The position numbers and the translations under genes are program-made. From Chloroflexota bacterium (lineage in GTDB: Bacteria; Chloroflexota; Anaerolineae; JACRMK01), in NCBI GenBank assembly GCA_016200765.1, contig JACQEC010000090.1:1-15997 (forward strand): a stretch of DNA of 15,997 bases. The letters are read 5' to 3'. Under the pieces are notes generated by a model, which did not search any database, was not told the origin of the DNA, and saw only the letters and a program-made list of their open reading frames with translations. This document shows positions 6,543 through 14,958 of the stretch, piece after piece. Position 1 is the first letter of the stretch, and each line of letters starts with the position of its first letter.

Positions 6543-9500
6543 CTCAACCCCAGCGAACAAATAATCTTGGCCTCGGGCTGGCTGTCTTCGTCATCTGCTG
6601 ATATCACGCTCAGGGCGCCTTCTTTGCGCAGACGGCTGACCAACTCGGCTAGGTCCTCATCGCGGATGCCCGCCTTCAACTGGCGGTTGAGTGTGTCCTT
6701 GGCGCCCTCGCGCAGGGGATAGCGGTAGAGCGCGTCAATAGAGCGCGACAGGTCTTCGCCGGCCAGCAGTGGCGCGCGCGCCTTCAGGCCGTCGTAATAG
6801 GCTTTCAGCCGCTGATAGACCTTTGAGCGCGCGCCGCTGGGCTTGCCCAACTGCCCGCTGGTCGTGCGCGCTTCCTGAACCATCCATTGCACGGCCTGCT
6901 CCACCCACTCATGGTGATGGGGGTCGCGCGACACGGCGGGCGTGTCCGGCCCGCACTCGGCGGCGCGCAAAACCGTCAGTTGGCTCTGCGTCACGCGATG
7001 CCCGTAGCGGTCCACCCACGCCAGCGCGTCGTTGTCGCCGCTGGTCTGGATATAGACCAGCGCGCCTTCGGGTTGGTCAAGGGTGGGGGTGTGCCGGCGC
7101 GCCGCATAGACCACGTCGGGCAGGTTGGCGATCTGTTGCGCCAGCGCCGGATTGTCTTTGGTCGCGTCGTGCCAAATCTGGTAGGCGTAGGACGACAGGT
7201 CAATCTCGCTGTCGGCCTCATCGTCCAGAATGCCCGACTTCTCGGTGTACAGGTCTTTTAGCGTCTGCGCGTTGCGCTCGCCCTCGAAGAACTCCTCGTC
7301 CGTGCCGATCACCTCGGCGTTCTCGCGCAGGCGCTGGGTCACGCGCGCGCGGAGTCTGATGATCTGTTCCACGCCTTCGGCGGGCAGGAACGAGTAGCAG
7401 GTGATTTCGCGCCGCATCTGCCCGATGCGGTCCACGCGCCCGGCGCGCTGGACCAGCCGGATGATGGCCCAGGGCAGGTCGTAGTTGACCACGATGGCGG
7501 AGTCTTGCAGGTTCTGGCCCTCGCTCAACACGTCGGTGGCGATCAGCGCCCGAATCTGCTCCTCCGGCGCATACGTTTTCTGGTTGCTCTGCGGGCTGAA
7601 GCGCCAGGCCAACTCGGTCGGGTCTGCCGACTGGCCGCTCGCGCCTTCCACGCTCCGCAGTCCGCGCCGCCGCAAGGCCGGGACGAGATAGTTGACGGTG
7701 TCGGCAAACTGTGTGAAGATCACCACTTTTTCGTTGGGGTGTGTCCGGGTCAACAGCCGCTCCAACACGCCCAACTTGCGGTCTTGCGTTTCATCCCAGG
7801 CGCCGCTCTGCTGGAGGATCGCCAGCAGGTTGTTGCTGTCGCTCTGTAACTGCTGTTTCAGCGCGGGCGTGAACAATTTCGCGCTGAGCCACTTGAAGCG
7901 GTCGCGGTATGCGCTCTGATACGCTTGATAGATGACTGCGGCGCGCTGGCGGTACGCTTCGGGTGTGTAGGCGGCGCGGTCGGGCGCGCCGTTGGGCGCG
8001 CTGTCGTCATCCTCGCTCTCAAAGTCGCGAGCGCCCTGCAGGTCGTCGGCATCGGCGTCGTTGATGGCGGGGTCGAGCATTTCGGCGGCCTGCGTGCCGA
8101 TGGGCAGAGGCAATCCCTGCTCCAGCGCATAGAGGAAGATATAGTTGCGGAGCACGTGGCGGTCAACTGACTGCACAAAAGCCATCCCACTGCTCTCCAA
8201 GCGTTTGAACAGATTGGTGCGGCAGTAACCCAATAGGCGCGCGCCCGCCCGCGACAGGTTTTCCAGCAGTGACGATTCATCGGGCGTCGCCAATGCCTTC
8301 GCGTTGTCTTTCAGGTAGTTGCCCAACCCGTAGCGCGGCAACCGCAGGTGATTGATCACCTCTACGACCGGCTCGGCGTAGAGCCGCGCGTATTGGTCGC
8401 TCGGGTCTTGCGCGCGAAGCGCAAACTTGAGCGTCTTGGGCGCGCGCGTCGGGAACGGCAGGCGCGTGCCATCAGCCAATTGCAAGTATTTGTCGCCGGT
8501 GGCGGGGTCGGTCAATGCGTAATGCTGTTTGATGAAACTGCGTGTGCGCCGCACCAGATAGAGCCGCATCAGCTCGCGCCAGTCGTCCGGCTCTTGGCTC
8601 TTCTCGAAGGCCGCGAGCGTGTTAGGGGCGATCTGGTAAGCGCCAAGCGCCAGCGGGCCTTCTCTGCGTAGCCACGCTTCGGGGCGGACGCCGAGGTCGG
8701 CATCTTCGGGCACAAAGAGGCGCAGCTGCGCCGATAGGTCAAGGTAGCTCTTGTTATACGGCGTAGCCGAGAGCAGAACACAGCGGCTGTCGCTCTGGTC
8801 GAGGTATTCTTTGATCTTGCGGTAGCGCTTGCCCTCGGGGTTGCGCAGGTTGTGGCTTTCGTCTATCACGACCAGCCGGAAGCGCGCGGGCACATCACCC
8901 AACTGGTTCAGCACCACGGACGACGACATCACACGCGCGCGCAGGTTAAAGCGGTCTACGTAACTCTGCCACATCTTGACCAACCGCTTGGGGCAGATGA
9001 TCAGCGTGGCGATACCCTGCGACTCCTCGACAATGGCCGCCAGTGCGGTCGCCATCAGCGTCTTACCCAACCCGACCACGTCGCCCAGCAACACGCCGCC
9101 GCGCTTGTTGAGATGGCGCGCGGCAATCTTGACGGCCGCCGCTTGGAAATCGAATAGTTCGCGCCGGAACGGTTCGGGCAGGTTGAACTCGCTCAAGCCC
9201 GCGCGCGCTTCTTGCGAGAGGTGATAGGCCATCTTGAGGTAGATATGGTAGGGGGAGAGCGGCTCCTCGCGCGCCCAACTCTCCTCGATGACCTTGATCA
9301 ATTCTTCGGAGATGTCGAGGCAAAAATTGTCGTCCCAGCGATCCACGAACCAGCGCGCCAGCTTTTCACACGCGTCGTGTTCCAGCACGTCCACGTTCAA
9401 TTCGCCCTGATAGTTCAGGCCGGAGAGGGTGAGGTTGCTGCTGCCAACAAACCCGGAGATCGGGTTGTTGAAATCATCCCGAAAGACAAGATAGAGTTTG

Positions 9501-9919
9501 GCATGGAGGGTATGGCGCAGATGGAGTTTGACGATCAGTTTTCGCTCGCGCAGTTGGCGGGCCAGGCGGCGCAGGCCGGCCTCGTCGTCGTTGGTCGGCG
9601 CGCCGAGCATGAGCTGTTGGCGAAACTCTTGTGCCAGCCTGCGCTTGAGCCGAGCGGCGGTGGGCATGTCAATCCCATCCACGCCGTCCGTCGTCCGAAA
9701 GATGCCGCGGAGTTCGTCTTGTGGCGACTGGTGCATGCCGACCAACAGGCGGCAACAGTGGTCCTCCCCGCCAGCCCACGGCTCGATGTAGCGGTCAAGT
9801 TGCTTCCAGCCGCGCAGGTTAAAATAGCCGACGCAAAAATCGGCGCGCTGGGCGGTTTCCAGCGTGCGGGTCAGCGCCGGCAACAGGTGCTGATCAATGT
9901 TGTCAAAGATACGGGGCAT
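6527..9919 (-). CDS. PLD-SNF2 helicase fusion (restriction/defence-type)
   Basis: A 1130-aa protein. Residues 1-200 are a phospholipase D-like domain with one active-site half, HAK (139-141) and GSSNLT (159-164); the usual Asp position of the HKD motif is Phe146, with Asp148-149 nearby. Residues about 255-470 are the SNF2-type ATPase core: GLGKT (283-287), DESH (353-356), SATP (384-387). Residues about 710-840 are the second RecA domain: TDVLSEGQNLQ (795-805) and QRAGRVDRIGQ (824-834). The central linker (about 612-650) is acidic. All helicase motifs are intact. The PLD half could cut DNA as a dimer, as in BfiI, while the motor translocates on DNA. The last four residues (AISG) and the stop are encoded by repeat copy C. 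It is the promoter-proximal gene of a unit with the adenine methylase. The ribosome site is weak (GGG about 10 nt upstream). Confidence 0.87.
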   Translation of the reverse strand: MPRIFDNIDQHLLPALTRTLETAQRADFCVGYFNLRGWKQLDRYIEPWAGGEDHCCRLLVGMHQSPQDELRGIFRTTDGVDGIDMPTAARLKRRLAQEFRQQLMLGAPTNDDEAGLRRLARQLRERKLIVKLHLRHTLHAKLYLVFRDDFNNPISGFVGSSNLTLSGLNYQGELNVDVLEHDACEKLARWFVDRWDDNFCLDISEELIKVIEESWAREEPLSPYHIYLKMAYHLSQEARAGLSEFNLPEPFRRELFDFQAAAVKIAARHLNKRGGVLLGDVVGLGKTLMATALAAIVEESQGIATLIICPKRLVKMWQSYVDRFNLRARVMSSSVVLNQLGDVPARFRLVVIDESHNLRNPEGKRYRKIKEYLDQSDSRCVLLSATPYNKSYLDLSAQLRLFVPEDADLGVRPEAWLRREGPLALGAYQIAPNTLAAFEKSQEPDDWRELMRLYLVRRTRSFIKQHYALTDPATGDKYLQLADGTRLPFPTRAPKTLKFALRAQDPSDQYARLYAEPVVEVINHLRLPRYGLGNYLKDNAKALATPDESSLLENLSRAGARLLGYCRTNLFKRLESSGMAFVQSVDRHVLRNYIFLYALEQGLPLPIGTQAAEMLDPAINDADADDLQGARDFESEDDDSAPNGAPDRAAYTPEAYRQRAAVIYQAYQSAYRDRFKWLSAKLFTPALKQQLQSDSNNLLAILQQSGAWDETQDRKLGVLERLLTRTHPNEKVVIFTQFADTVNYLVPALRRRGLRSVEGASGQSADPTELAWRFSPQSNQKTYAPEEQIRALIATDVLSEGQNLQDSAIVVNYDLPWAIIRLVQRAGRVDRIGQMRREITCYSFLPAEGVEQIIRLRARVTQRLRENAEVIGTDEEFFEGERNAQTLKDLYTEKSGILDDEADSEIDLSSYAYQIWHDATKDNPALAQQIANLPDVVYAARRHTPTLDQPEGALVYIQTSGDNDALAWVDRYGHRVTQSQLTVLRAAECGPDTPAVSRDPHHHEWVEQAVQWMVQEARTTSGQLGKPSGARSKVYQRLKAYYDGLKARAPLLAGEDLSRSIDALYRYPLREGAKDTLNRQLKAGIRDEDLAELVSRLRKEGALSVISADDEDSQPEAKIICSLGLRAISG

Positions 9920-9948
9920 GGTAGATGATCCCTATACCGTTTGCCGCC

Positions 9949-9978
9949 ATTATACTACCCGCGCTATAGGCCGCGCAA
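9949..9978 (-). promoter_or_regulatory. Probable promoter of the helicase-methylase unit
   Basis: On the minus strand a perfect -10 TATAAT (complement of 9949-9954) is preceded at 18 bases by TTGCGC (complement of 9973-9978), the same -35 sequence and spacing seen before the first gene of the window. Transcription would start about 23 nt upstream of the helicase ATG. Confidence 0.55.
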
Positions 9979-9998
9979 TCGCCCGTTGTCCCTCTGTC

Positions 9999-10196
9999 GG
10001 GTATAACGCAGAATCGTCGGAGACGTGATATCGTGTGCGTAGGGGCGAAGCAGCGCGTCTGGCGGCGGTCTTGCAACGTGGTGATGTCCACGCGCGGCTT
10101 CGCCCGTACAAGGCGAAGCCACGGCCAGTCCTACGGTAGTCAAACGTCGTGAGGCGTGGCCGTGGCTTCGCCCCTACGAATCTGCGTTATACCCCC
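9999..10196. repeat. Second palindromic intergenic element, unrelated to copies A-C
   Basis: This fills most of the 353-bp divergent intergenic region (9920-10272). The outer arms GGGTATAACGCAGAATCG (9999-10016) and the complement of 10177-10194 differ at one position. Inner arms GTAGGGGCGAAGC (10039-10051) and GCTTCGCCCCTAC (10165-10177) pair perfectly. Two more palindromes lie inside: GGCTTCGCC/GGCGAAGCC (10096-10120, 7-base loop) and GGCGAAGCCACGGCC (10112-10126) with its complement at 10158-10172, so alternative hairpins can form. A 22-base insertion separates the two left arms relative to the right. No ORF of interest is present. Only one copy occurs in this window. Confidence 0.75.
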
Positions 10197-10209
10197 GCTG
10201 TCGCCCTGA

Positions 10210-10238
10210 TTGGGAATTTTCCGCTTAGGTGGTAAACT
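10210..10238 (+). promoter_or_regulatory. Possible promoter of the PcrA/UvrD gene
   Basis: TTGGGA (10210-10215) and TAAACT (10233-10238) are separated by 17 bases, each matching consensus at four of six positions. This would place the transcript start near 10245, consistent with translation from ATG 10273 rather than from the TTG at 10210. Confidence 0.35.
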
Positions 10239-10272
10239 GGTCATCATTCTCGCCCCGTCACCTGAAAGTGGT

Positions 10273-12609
10273 ATGTCCGATCCCTTACTCGCTTCCCTGA
10301 ACGACAAACAACAAGAGGCTGTGCAGGCCGGCGATGGGCCTCTGCTCGTGCTGGCCGGGCCCGGCTCCGGCAAGACGCGCGTGCTGACCCACCGCGTGGC
10401 GTGGCTGATTGAGCGGCGCCGCGTCCTGCCGTGGAAGATTCTCGCCGTCACGTTCACCAACAAGGCCGCGCGCGAGATGAAGGAACGGCTGGCGCGGATG
10501 ATTGGCGCAGGGGGCGTGGCCCAACTCACCATCGGCACGTTCCACGCCATCTGCGCGCGCTGGCTGCGGATTGACGGCCAGCACCTCGGCCTCGACCCCC
10601 GTTTCGTCATCTACGATTCCGGCGACCAGCAGGCCGCCGTCAAGCAAGCCCTCGCGGAATTGGATCTGGACGAAAAGCGGTTCCGCCCCGGCGCGATGCT
10701 CGCCCAAATCTCGAAAGCCAAATCGGAACTGATCGGCCCCAAGGAGTACTCGCGGCAGGCGCAGGACTACCGGCAGGAAGCCGTGGCGCGCATCTACTCC
10801 CACTACGCCGCCATCCTGACCCGCGCCAACGCGCTGGACTTCGACGACCTGCTGATGAAGGTGGCGGAGCTGTTCAAAGACTTCCCGGAGATTTTGCGCA
10901 AGTATCAGGATAAGTACGAGCATATCCTCGTGGACGAATTTCAGGACACCAACCCCGCGCAATATGCCATCGTCAAGCAGTTGGCTGCCCTGCGCCGCAA
11001 CATTCTGGTCGTCGGCGACCCCGACCAGAGCATCTACGCCTTCCGCTCCGCGGACATCCGCAACATCCTGAACTTTGAGCACGACTTCCCGCAGGCGCGC
11101 ACCATCTTGCTGGAGCAGAACTACCGCTCGACGGGCACCATCCTCGACACAGCGCAGGCGGTGATCGCCGCTAACCGCAAGCGCAAGAAGAAGAAGCTCT
11201 GGACGGAAAACGACGCCGGCCTTCCGGCCACCTTGTTTGAAGCGTACAACGAGGACGAGGAGGCCGATTTTGTGGTGAGCGAGATCCAGCGGCTGGGCGC
11301 GCGCGGGCTGTTCACGATGGGCCAGTGCGCGGTGATGTACCGCACCAACGCGCAATCGCGCGCGCTGGAAGATGCGTTCGTCAAAAAGAGCCTGCCCTAT
11401 CGGCTGGTCGGGGCCACGCGCTTCTACGAGCGCAAAGAGGTCAAGGATGTGATGGCCTACCTGCGCGTCATCCACAACCCCGGCGACAGCATCGGCCTCG
11501 CGCGCATCGTCGGCGTGCCGCCGCGCGGCATCGGCGCCAAGACGCTGACAACTTTACAGCAGGCCGCAGAGAAGACCGGACGCCCGCTCTATGAAGTCAT
11601 CCGCGAACGGGCAACGGCGGGCGACGCGCCGCCCCCCAATCATCGCCCCCGCCCGGGGGCCGCTTCAGCGTCGGTCGTGCTGGAGGGCCGCGCCACGCGC
11701 GCCCTGGCCGAGTTTGCGCACCTGCTGGCCGAGTTGATGGAGGCGCGCAACCGGCTGAACACCGCCGAGTTGTTTGATCTGCTGATGGAGCGCACGGCGT
11801 TCAGCAAATTCCTGCGCGACGGCACGGACGAGGGCGAGGAGCGCTGGGCCAACGTGATGGAACTACGCAATCTGGCCGTCGAGTTCGGCGAACTGCCGCC
11901 GCCCGACGGGTTGAGCGCGTTCCTGGAACAGGTCGCGCTCGTCTCGGACATTGACAACTACGACCCCAACGCCGACGCGGCGACCCTGCTCACCCTGCAC
12001 ACGGCCAAGGGGCTGGAGTTTCCGGTCGTGTTTCTGGTCGGGCTGGAAGAGGGCATCGTCCCGCACTCCCGCTCGTTTGAGGACCCCGACGCCATGGAAG
12101 AGGAGCGCCGCCTCTTCTATGTCGGCATCACGCGGGCGATGGAGCGGCTCTACCTGATCCGCGCGTTCAAGCGCACGCAATACGGGCGCAGTGAGGCGGG
12201 CGAGCCGTCGCGCTTCCTGCGCGATATCCCGCCCCGCCTGTTGAAGAGCCTCGCCGACGGCCCCGCGCAGACGCGCGATGAGCGGCGAGTGACGAGTGAC
12301 GAAAAACAGCCTGACACCCGTCATCCGTCATCCGCCACCGGTGCGCGCTCGGCGCGCTTGCCCAAGCCGGATCGGAACTTCACGCGCGAAACTTCACGCC
12401 GCGAAAGCGCGCGAGAGCGGACGGCTTCACGGCGCGCGAACAGCGCCACCGAATTTCGCGTGGGCGACAAGGTGCGGCATCAGACCTTTGGCGATGGGCT
12501 GGTCATTAGCAGTGAAATGCGGGGCGACGACGAAGAGGTTACGGTGATCTTTGCCGGCCAGAAGCCGAAGAAGTTACTGCAGAGTTTCGCGCAGTTGCAG
12601 AAGGTTTAG
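10273..12609 (+). CDS. pcrA: ATP-dependent DNA helicase PcrA/UvrD (superfamily 1)
   Basis: A 778-aa 3'-5' SF1A helicase acting in nucleotide excision repair, replication restart and displacement of proteins from DNA. Motifs in order: Walker A GPGSGKT (29-35), TFTNKAAREMKERL (60-73), DEFQDTN (221-227), GDPDQSIYAFRSADIRN (248-264), QNYRS (282-286), HTAKGLEFPVVF (from 576) and RRLFYVGITRAMERLYL. The C-terminal 728-778 (FRVGDKVRHQTFGDG...) is the Tudor-like domain that binds RNA polymerase in PcrA/UvrD. ATG 10273 was chosen because residues MSDPLLASLNDKQQEAV match the family N-terminus; the longer frame from 10210 runs through the putative promoter. The linker before the Tudor-like domain (about 665-727) is low-complexity and carries a palindromic insertion at 12284-12336. 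The SEC-C gene follows after 41 bp. Confidence 0.93.
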   Translation: MSDPLLASLNDKQQEAVQAGDGPLLVLAGPGSGKTRVLTHRVAWLIERRRVLPWKILAVTFTNKAAREMKERLARMIGAGGVAQLTIGTFHAICARWLRIDGQHLGLDPRFVIYDSGDQQAAVKQALAELDLDEKRFRPGAMLAQISKAKSELIGPKEYSRQAQDYRQEAVARIYSHYAAILTRANALDFDDLLMKVAELFKDFPEILRKYQDKYEHILVDEFQDTNPAQYAIVKQLAALRRNILVVGDPDQSIYAFRSADIRNILNFEHDFPQARTILLEQNYRSTGTILDTAQAVIAANRKRKKKKLWTENDAGLPATLFEAYNEDEEADFVVSEIQRLGARGLFTMGQCAVMYRTNAQSRALEDAFVKKSLPYRLVGATRFYERKEVKDVMAYLRVIHNPGDSIGLARIVGVPPRGIGAKTLTTLQQAAEKTGRPLYEVIRERATAGDAPPPNHRPRPGAASASVVLEGRATRALAEFAHLLAELMEARNRLNTAELFDLLMERTAFSKFLRDGTDEGEERWANVMELRNLAVEFGELPPPDGLSAFLEQVALVSDIDNYDPNADAATLLTLHTAKGLEFPVVFLVGLEEGIVPHSRSFEDPDAMEEERRLFYVGITRAMERLYLIRAFKRTQYGRSEAGEPSRFLRDIPPRLLKSLADGPAQTRDERRVTSDEKQPDTRHPSSATGARSARLPKPDRNFTRETSRRESARERTASRRANSATEFRVGDKVRHQTFGDGLVISSEMRGDDEEVTVIFAGQKPKKLLQSFAQLQKV
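12284..12336. repeat. In-frame palindromic repeat inside the helicase linker
   Basis: GGCGAGTGACGAGTGACGA (12284-12302) and the complement of 12318-12336 (GGCGGATGACGGATGACGG) form an imperfect inverted repeat, each arm itself a tandem duplication of a 7-base unit. It encodes residues about 671-688 of the PcrA protein, a non-conserved linker, without breaking the frame. Confidence 0.5.
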
Positions 12610-12650
12610 CCCTTCCTTTTGGAAGAGGACATGACCCTGAGGAGATTGCG

Positions 12651-14486
12651 ATGACAGATCAGCCCAAGCCGGAGAGCGGATGGCAAAAGCAGTTCGACGC
12701 GGTCCAGAGCCTGATTAGCGGGGAACGCTTTGCCGATCTCCTTGTTACCTCTGCGAGCAAGGAATTCCCCCCGGAAGTGGCGGCGGCCATGTATCCCACC
12801 TTACTGCAAAACACGATGGCCGGCGCGATGCTGGCGGCCTGCCTCCAATTGCCGCAGGCCGAGGCCGAAGCCGCGCTGGCCTCGATGGCGCGCCAGATTC
12901 GCGCTGCGCGTTTCGACAAGCCGCCGCGCGACATGGAGCGAGAACTCAAAGCGATCTATCGCAAGGCGGTGAAGCTGATACAGGGCGACCTTCCCGCCGA
13001 TGCCGAACTGCTTCAGTCGGTCTTCGCGCACTACGCGCGCGGCGATTACGACGCGGCCGGAGATGCCAACCTGTTGATGCGCGAAGCGCAGAAACTGGCG
13101 GCGGCCCGGCAGAACGCGCGCGCCCTTGAACTGGCCGCCCGCGCGGGCGCGGCGGCCCTGCGCGGGCGGCCGCTGTGGCCGGGCTGGGCCGACGAGGGAA
13201 CGCATGAGTTCCGGCACTGGGCGCTGGCGCTGACCGGTGTGCTGGAGAGCCACACCGCCAGCGGCCTGCTGCCGCTGGCTGACGTCGCCGCCGAGCGCGC
13301 GCGCGCGGACGAGCGCATCGCCCTGCTCACCCCGCCGCGGCCGGTGGAGCCGGATGCCGTGCCGCCGGCTGACCTGCCCGCTGAAGGTCCCCCATCCGAA
13401 GCCTTTGTGAAGGAGTGGCTGGAGCTAGCCGGCCGCGATGAGCCGCTGACCGATCAGGAAATCGAAGAGCTGGGCGAGCGCTACGAGCAGTTCGCCGACG
13501 CCGCGATGCGCGTGCTGGAGATGTCCGACAGCTTGCCGGATCAGATGCCGGTGGATATGGTTCTGGAGATGTCCGCGGCCACCATTGGCGTTTTGCGCTA
13601 TACCGACCCCTTCGCGATTGAACTCCTGATCCAGATCATCCGCAACGAGAACGAAACCTCTGGCGACCAGATCGTTCAAGCCGCTGTCTGGGCCTTGCAA
13701 CAATTGGGAGCGGCGGCGCTGACCCCCGCATTCGACTTTGCGCGCTATTCGAGTCATGACGAGGCGCTGGAGGACATGCTCGCCGTGCTGGGCGTAGTCG
13801 GGCGCGGCTCCGCCGAGGTTTTCGATTACCTTGCCACAAAATTTCTGGAGCGTTCGTGGGAGAACGGCAAAATTCGCTACATCGAATCGCTGGGGCTGTT
13901 GCATGACGAGCGCGCCGTCCCGATGCTCGCCGACGCCTTGAGCGACCCGGCAATAGACGATGCCAATGCGTGGCAACTGTTGGACGCCCTACAGGAGCTG
14001 GGGGCAGAGTTGACGGTGGATAAAGAGAGCCGCGCCGTGCAGATCGCCGGCTACGGCGTGATTGACGATGCGGCGCCGGACGGCTGGATGTCGCGCGCGG
14101 AGGAAGAGGCGTTCTACGCGGACACGGACGGCATGGACGGCGACGACGACGATTTATCTGATGACGAGGACGACGATTTATCCGATGATGAGGATGATGA
14201 CGACAGCGAGTTATCTGATGACGAGGACGAGATAGAATATGACGCGCAGGGCATCGCGCGCTGTCCCCACTGCGGCGCGCGGATGCAGTACATCGGCGGG
14301 AAATGGAGCCATCCGCCGATGGACTTCGGCCCGTTGTCGCGCAAGGGAATGGCTCCGCTGATGCCGCCGCCCGCGCCAAAGCCGGTGCGCGTCGAGAAGG
14401 TGGGCCGCAACGACCCGTGCCCGTGCGGCAGCGGCAAGAAGTACAAATATTGTCACGGCAAGCCGGGCGCGGAGGAGATCAACTAG
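12651..14486 (+). CDS. SEC-C motif protein with HEAT-like helical region and acidic tract
   Basis: A 611-aa protein of unknown specific function. Residues about 20-230 are Ala-rich helices. About 245-460 look like HEAT-type helical repeats (for example AAVWALQQLGAAALTPAFDFAR and ERAVPMLADALSDPAIDD-like segments). Residues 496-528 form an Asp/Glu tract with tandem DDDLSDDE units (499-506, 507-514, degenerate 515-525). A CPHC pair (538-541) resembles half a zinc ribbon. The C-terminus is a canonical SEC-C zinc motif, GRNDPCPCGSGKKYKYCHG (585-603), with Cys590, Cys592, Cys601 and His602. SEC-C domains bind zinc and often mediate contacts with SecB, ribosomes or other proteins, but that does not fix a role here. 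AGGAGA (12640-12645) precedes the ATG. It is probably cotranscribed with pcrA. Confidence 0.85.
   Translation: MTDQPKPESGWQKQFDAVQSLISGERFADLLVTSASKEFPPEVAAAMYPTLLQNTMAGAMLAACLQLPQAEAEAALASMARQIRAARFDKPPRDMERELKAIYRKAVKLIQGDLPADAELLQSVFAHYARGDYDAAGDANLLMREAQKLAAARQNARALELAARAGAAALRGRPLWPGWADEGTHEFRHWALALTGVLESHTASGLLPLADVAAERARADERIALLTPPRPVEPDAVPPADLPAEGPPSEAFVKEWLELAGRDEPLTDQEIEELGERYEQFADAAMRVLEMSDSLPDQMPVDMVLEMSAATIGVLRYTDPFAIELLIQIIRNENETSGDQIVQAAVWALQQLGAAALTPAFDFARYSSHDEALEDMLAVLGVVGRGSAEVFDYLATKFLERSWENGKIRYIESLGLLHDERAVPMLADALSDPAIDDANAWQLLDALQELGAELTVDKESRAVQIAGYGVIDDAAPDGWMSRAEEEAFYADTDGMDGDDDDLSDDEDDDLSDDEDDDDSELSDDEDEIEYDAQGIARCPHCGARMQYIGGKWSHPPMDFGPLSRKGMAPLMPPPAPKPVRVEKVGRNDPCPCGSGKKYKYCHGKPGAEEIN
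14145..14225 (+). repeat. Coding tandem repeat for the acidic tract
   Basis: Two 24-base units (14145-14168 and 14169-14192) and a third with an extra nine bases (14193-14225) encode DDDLSDDE. All use TTA for leucine, a rare codon in this GC-rich DNA, which indicates recent tandem duplication of one unit. Confidence 0.7.
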
Positions 14487-14493
14487 GACACGG

Positions 14494-14958
14494 TTAGCGG
14501 TCGAGCAGTTTCGGCGGCGCCAGCCAGACCAGTTCCCCGCGCAGGGCGCCCGGCGCATTGATATCCACCCGCGCCAGACCCGCCTTCGCCATCCGCACCG
14601 CGCCGCCGGTCAGCGCGCCGATCACACGGCTGAAGTCGGGCTCGTGGCCGACGAGCATCAGGTTCAACCCCGCATAGCGCCGCAGGAGCGCGGCGAGTTG
14701 CTCGGCGTCGAAGCCGGGCGCGAGCGCGCCTTCCATCGTCACCGTCAGCTTCAACGGCCCGGCGGCGATCTCGGCAGTCTGATAGGCGCGCGGCAGGGGA
14801 CTGCTAAGGATGACATCCGGCTTCACCTTCAAGGCGGCCAGCGACCTCGCCACGCGCCGCATCTGCTTCTGGCCGCGGTCGTTCAAGGGACGTTCGTCGT
14901 CGGGGCGGGCCCAAGCGGGCCAATCGGCTTGCCCATGCCGCAGGAAGTAGAGTTTCAT
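14494..14958 (-). CDS. sixA: Phosphohistidine phosphatase SixA family (histidine phosphatase superfamily)
   Basis: A 154-aa histidine phosphatase of branch 1 with the short SixA size. The catalytic RHG (7-9) with nucleophile His8, Arg57 in SSPLPRAYQTA, and the second histidine His105 in VGHEP (103-107) are all present. SixA removes phosphate from phosphohistidine, in E. coli on the PTS protein NPr; the substrate here is unknown. There is no Shine-Dalgarno: the ATG overlaps the TGA of the upstream reading frame as TGATG (complement of 14956-14960), so it is probably translated by coupling. It ends 7 bp from the stop of the convergent SEC-C gene, leaving no room for a terminator between. Confidence 0.9.
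   Translation of the reverse strand: MKLYFLRHGQADWPAWARPDDERPLNDRGQKQMRRVARSLAALKVKPDVILSSPLPRAYQTAEIAAGPLKLTVTMEGALAPGFDAEQLAALLRRYAGLNLMLVGHEPDFSRVIGALTGGAVRMAKAGLARVDINAPGALRGELVWLAPPKLLDR

Noticed and set aside
6381..6550. Target-site duplication around repeat C (CTCAA on both sides)
   Set aside because: The two CTCAA copies are not at equal distance from the element ends, and copies A and B show nothing similar.
3241..9919. Complete DISARM or BREX locus
   Set aside because: No drmA, drmB, brxC, pglZ or other partner genes are present on either side within the window.
10285..11475. A 396-codon open frame on the minus strand
   Set aside because: It lies opposite the helicase motifs of pcrA and shows only antisense-type composition.
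12612..12625. Terminator between pcrA and the SEC-C gene (CTTCC-TTTT-GGAAG)
   Set aside because: The stem is only 5 bp and no T-run follows, so readthrough into the next gene is more likely.
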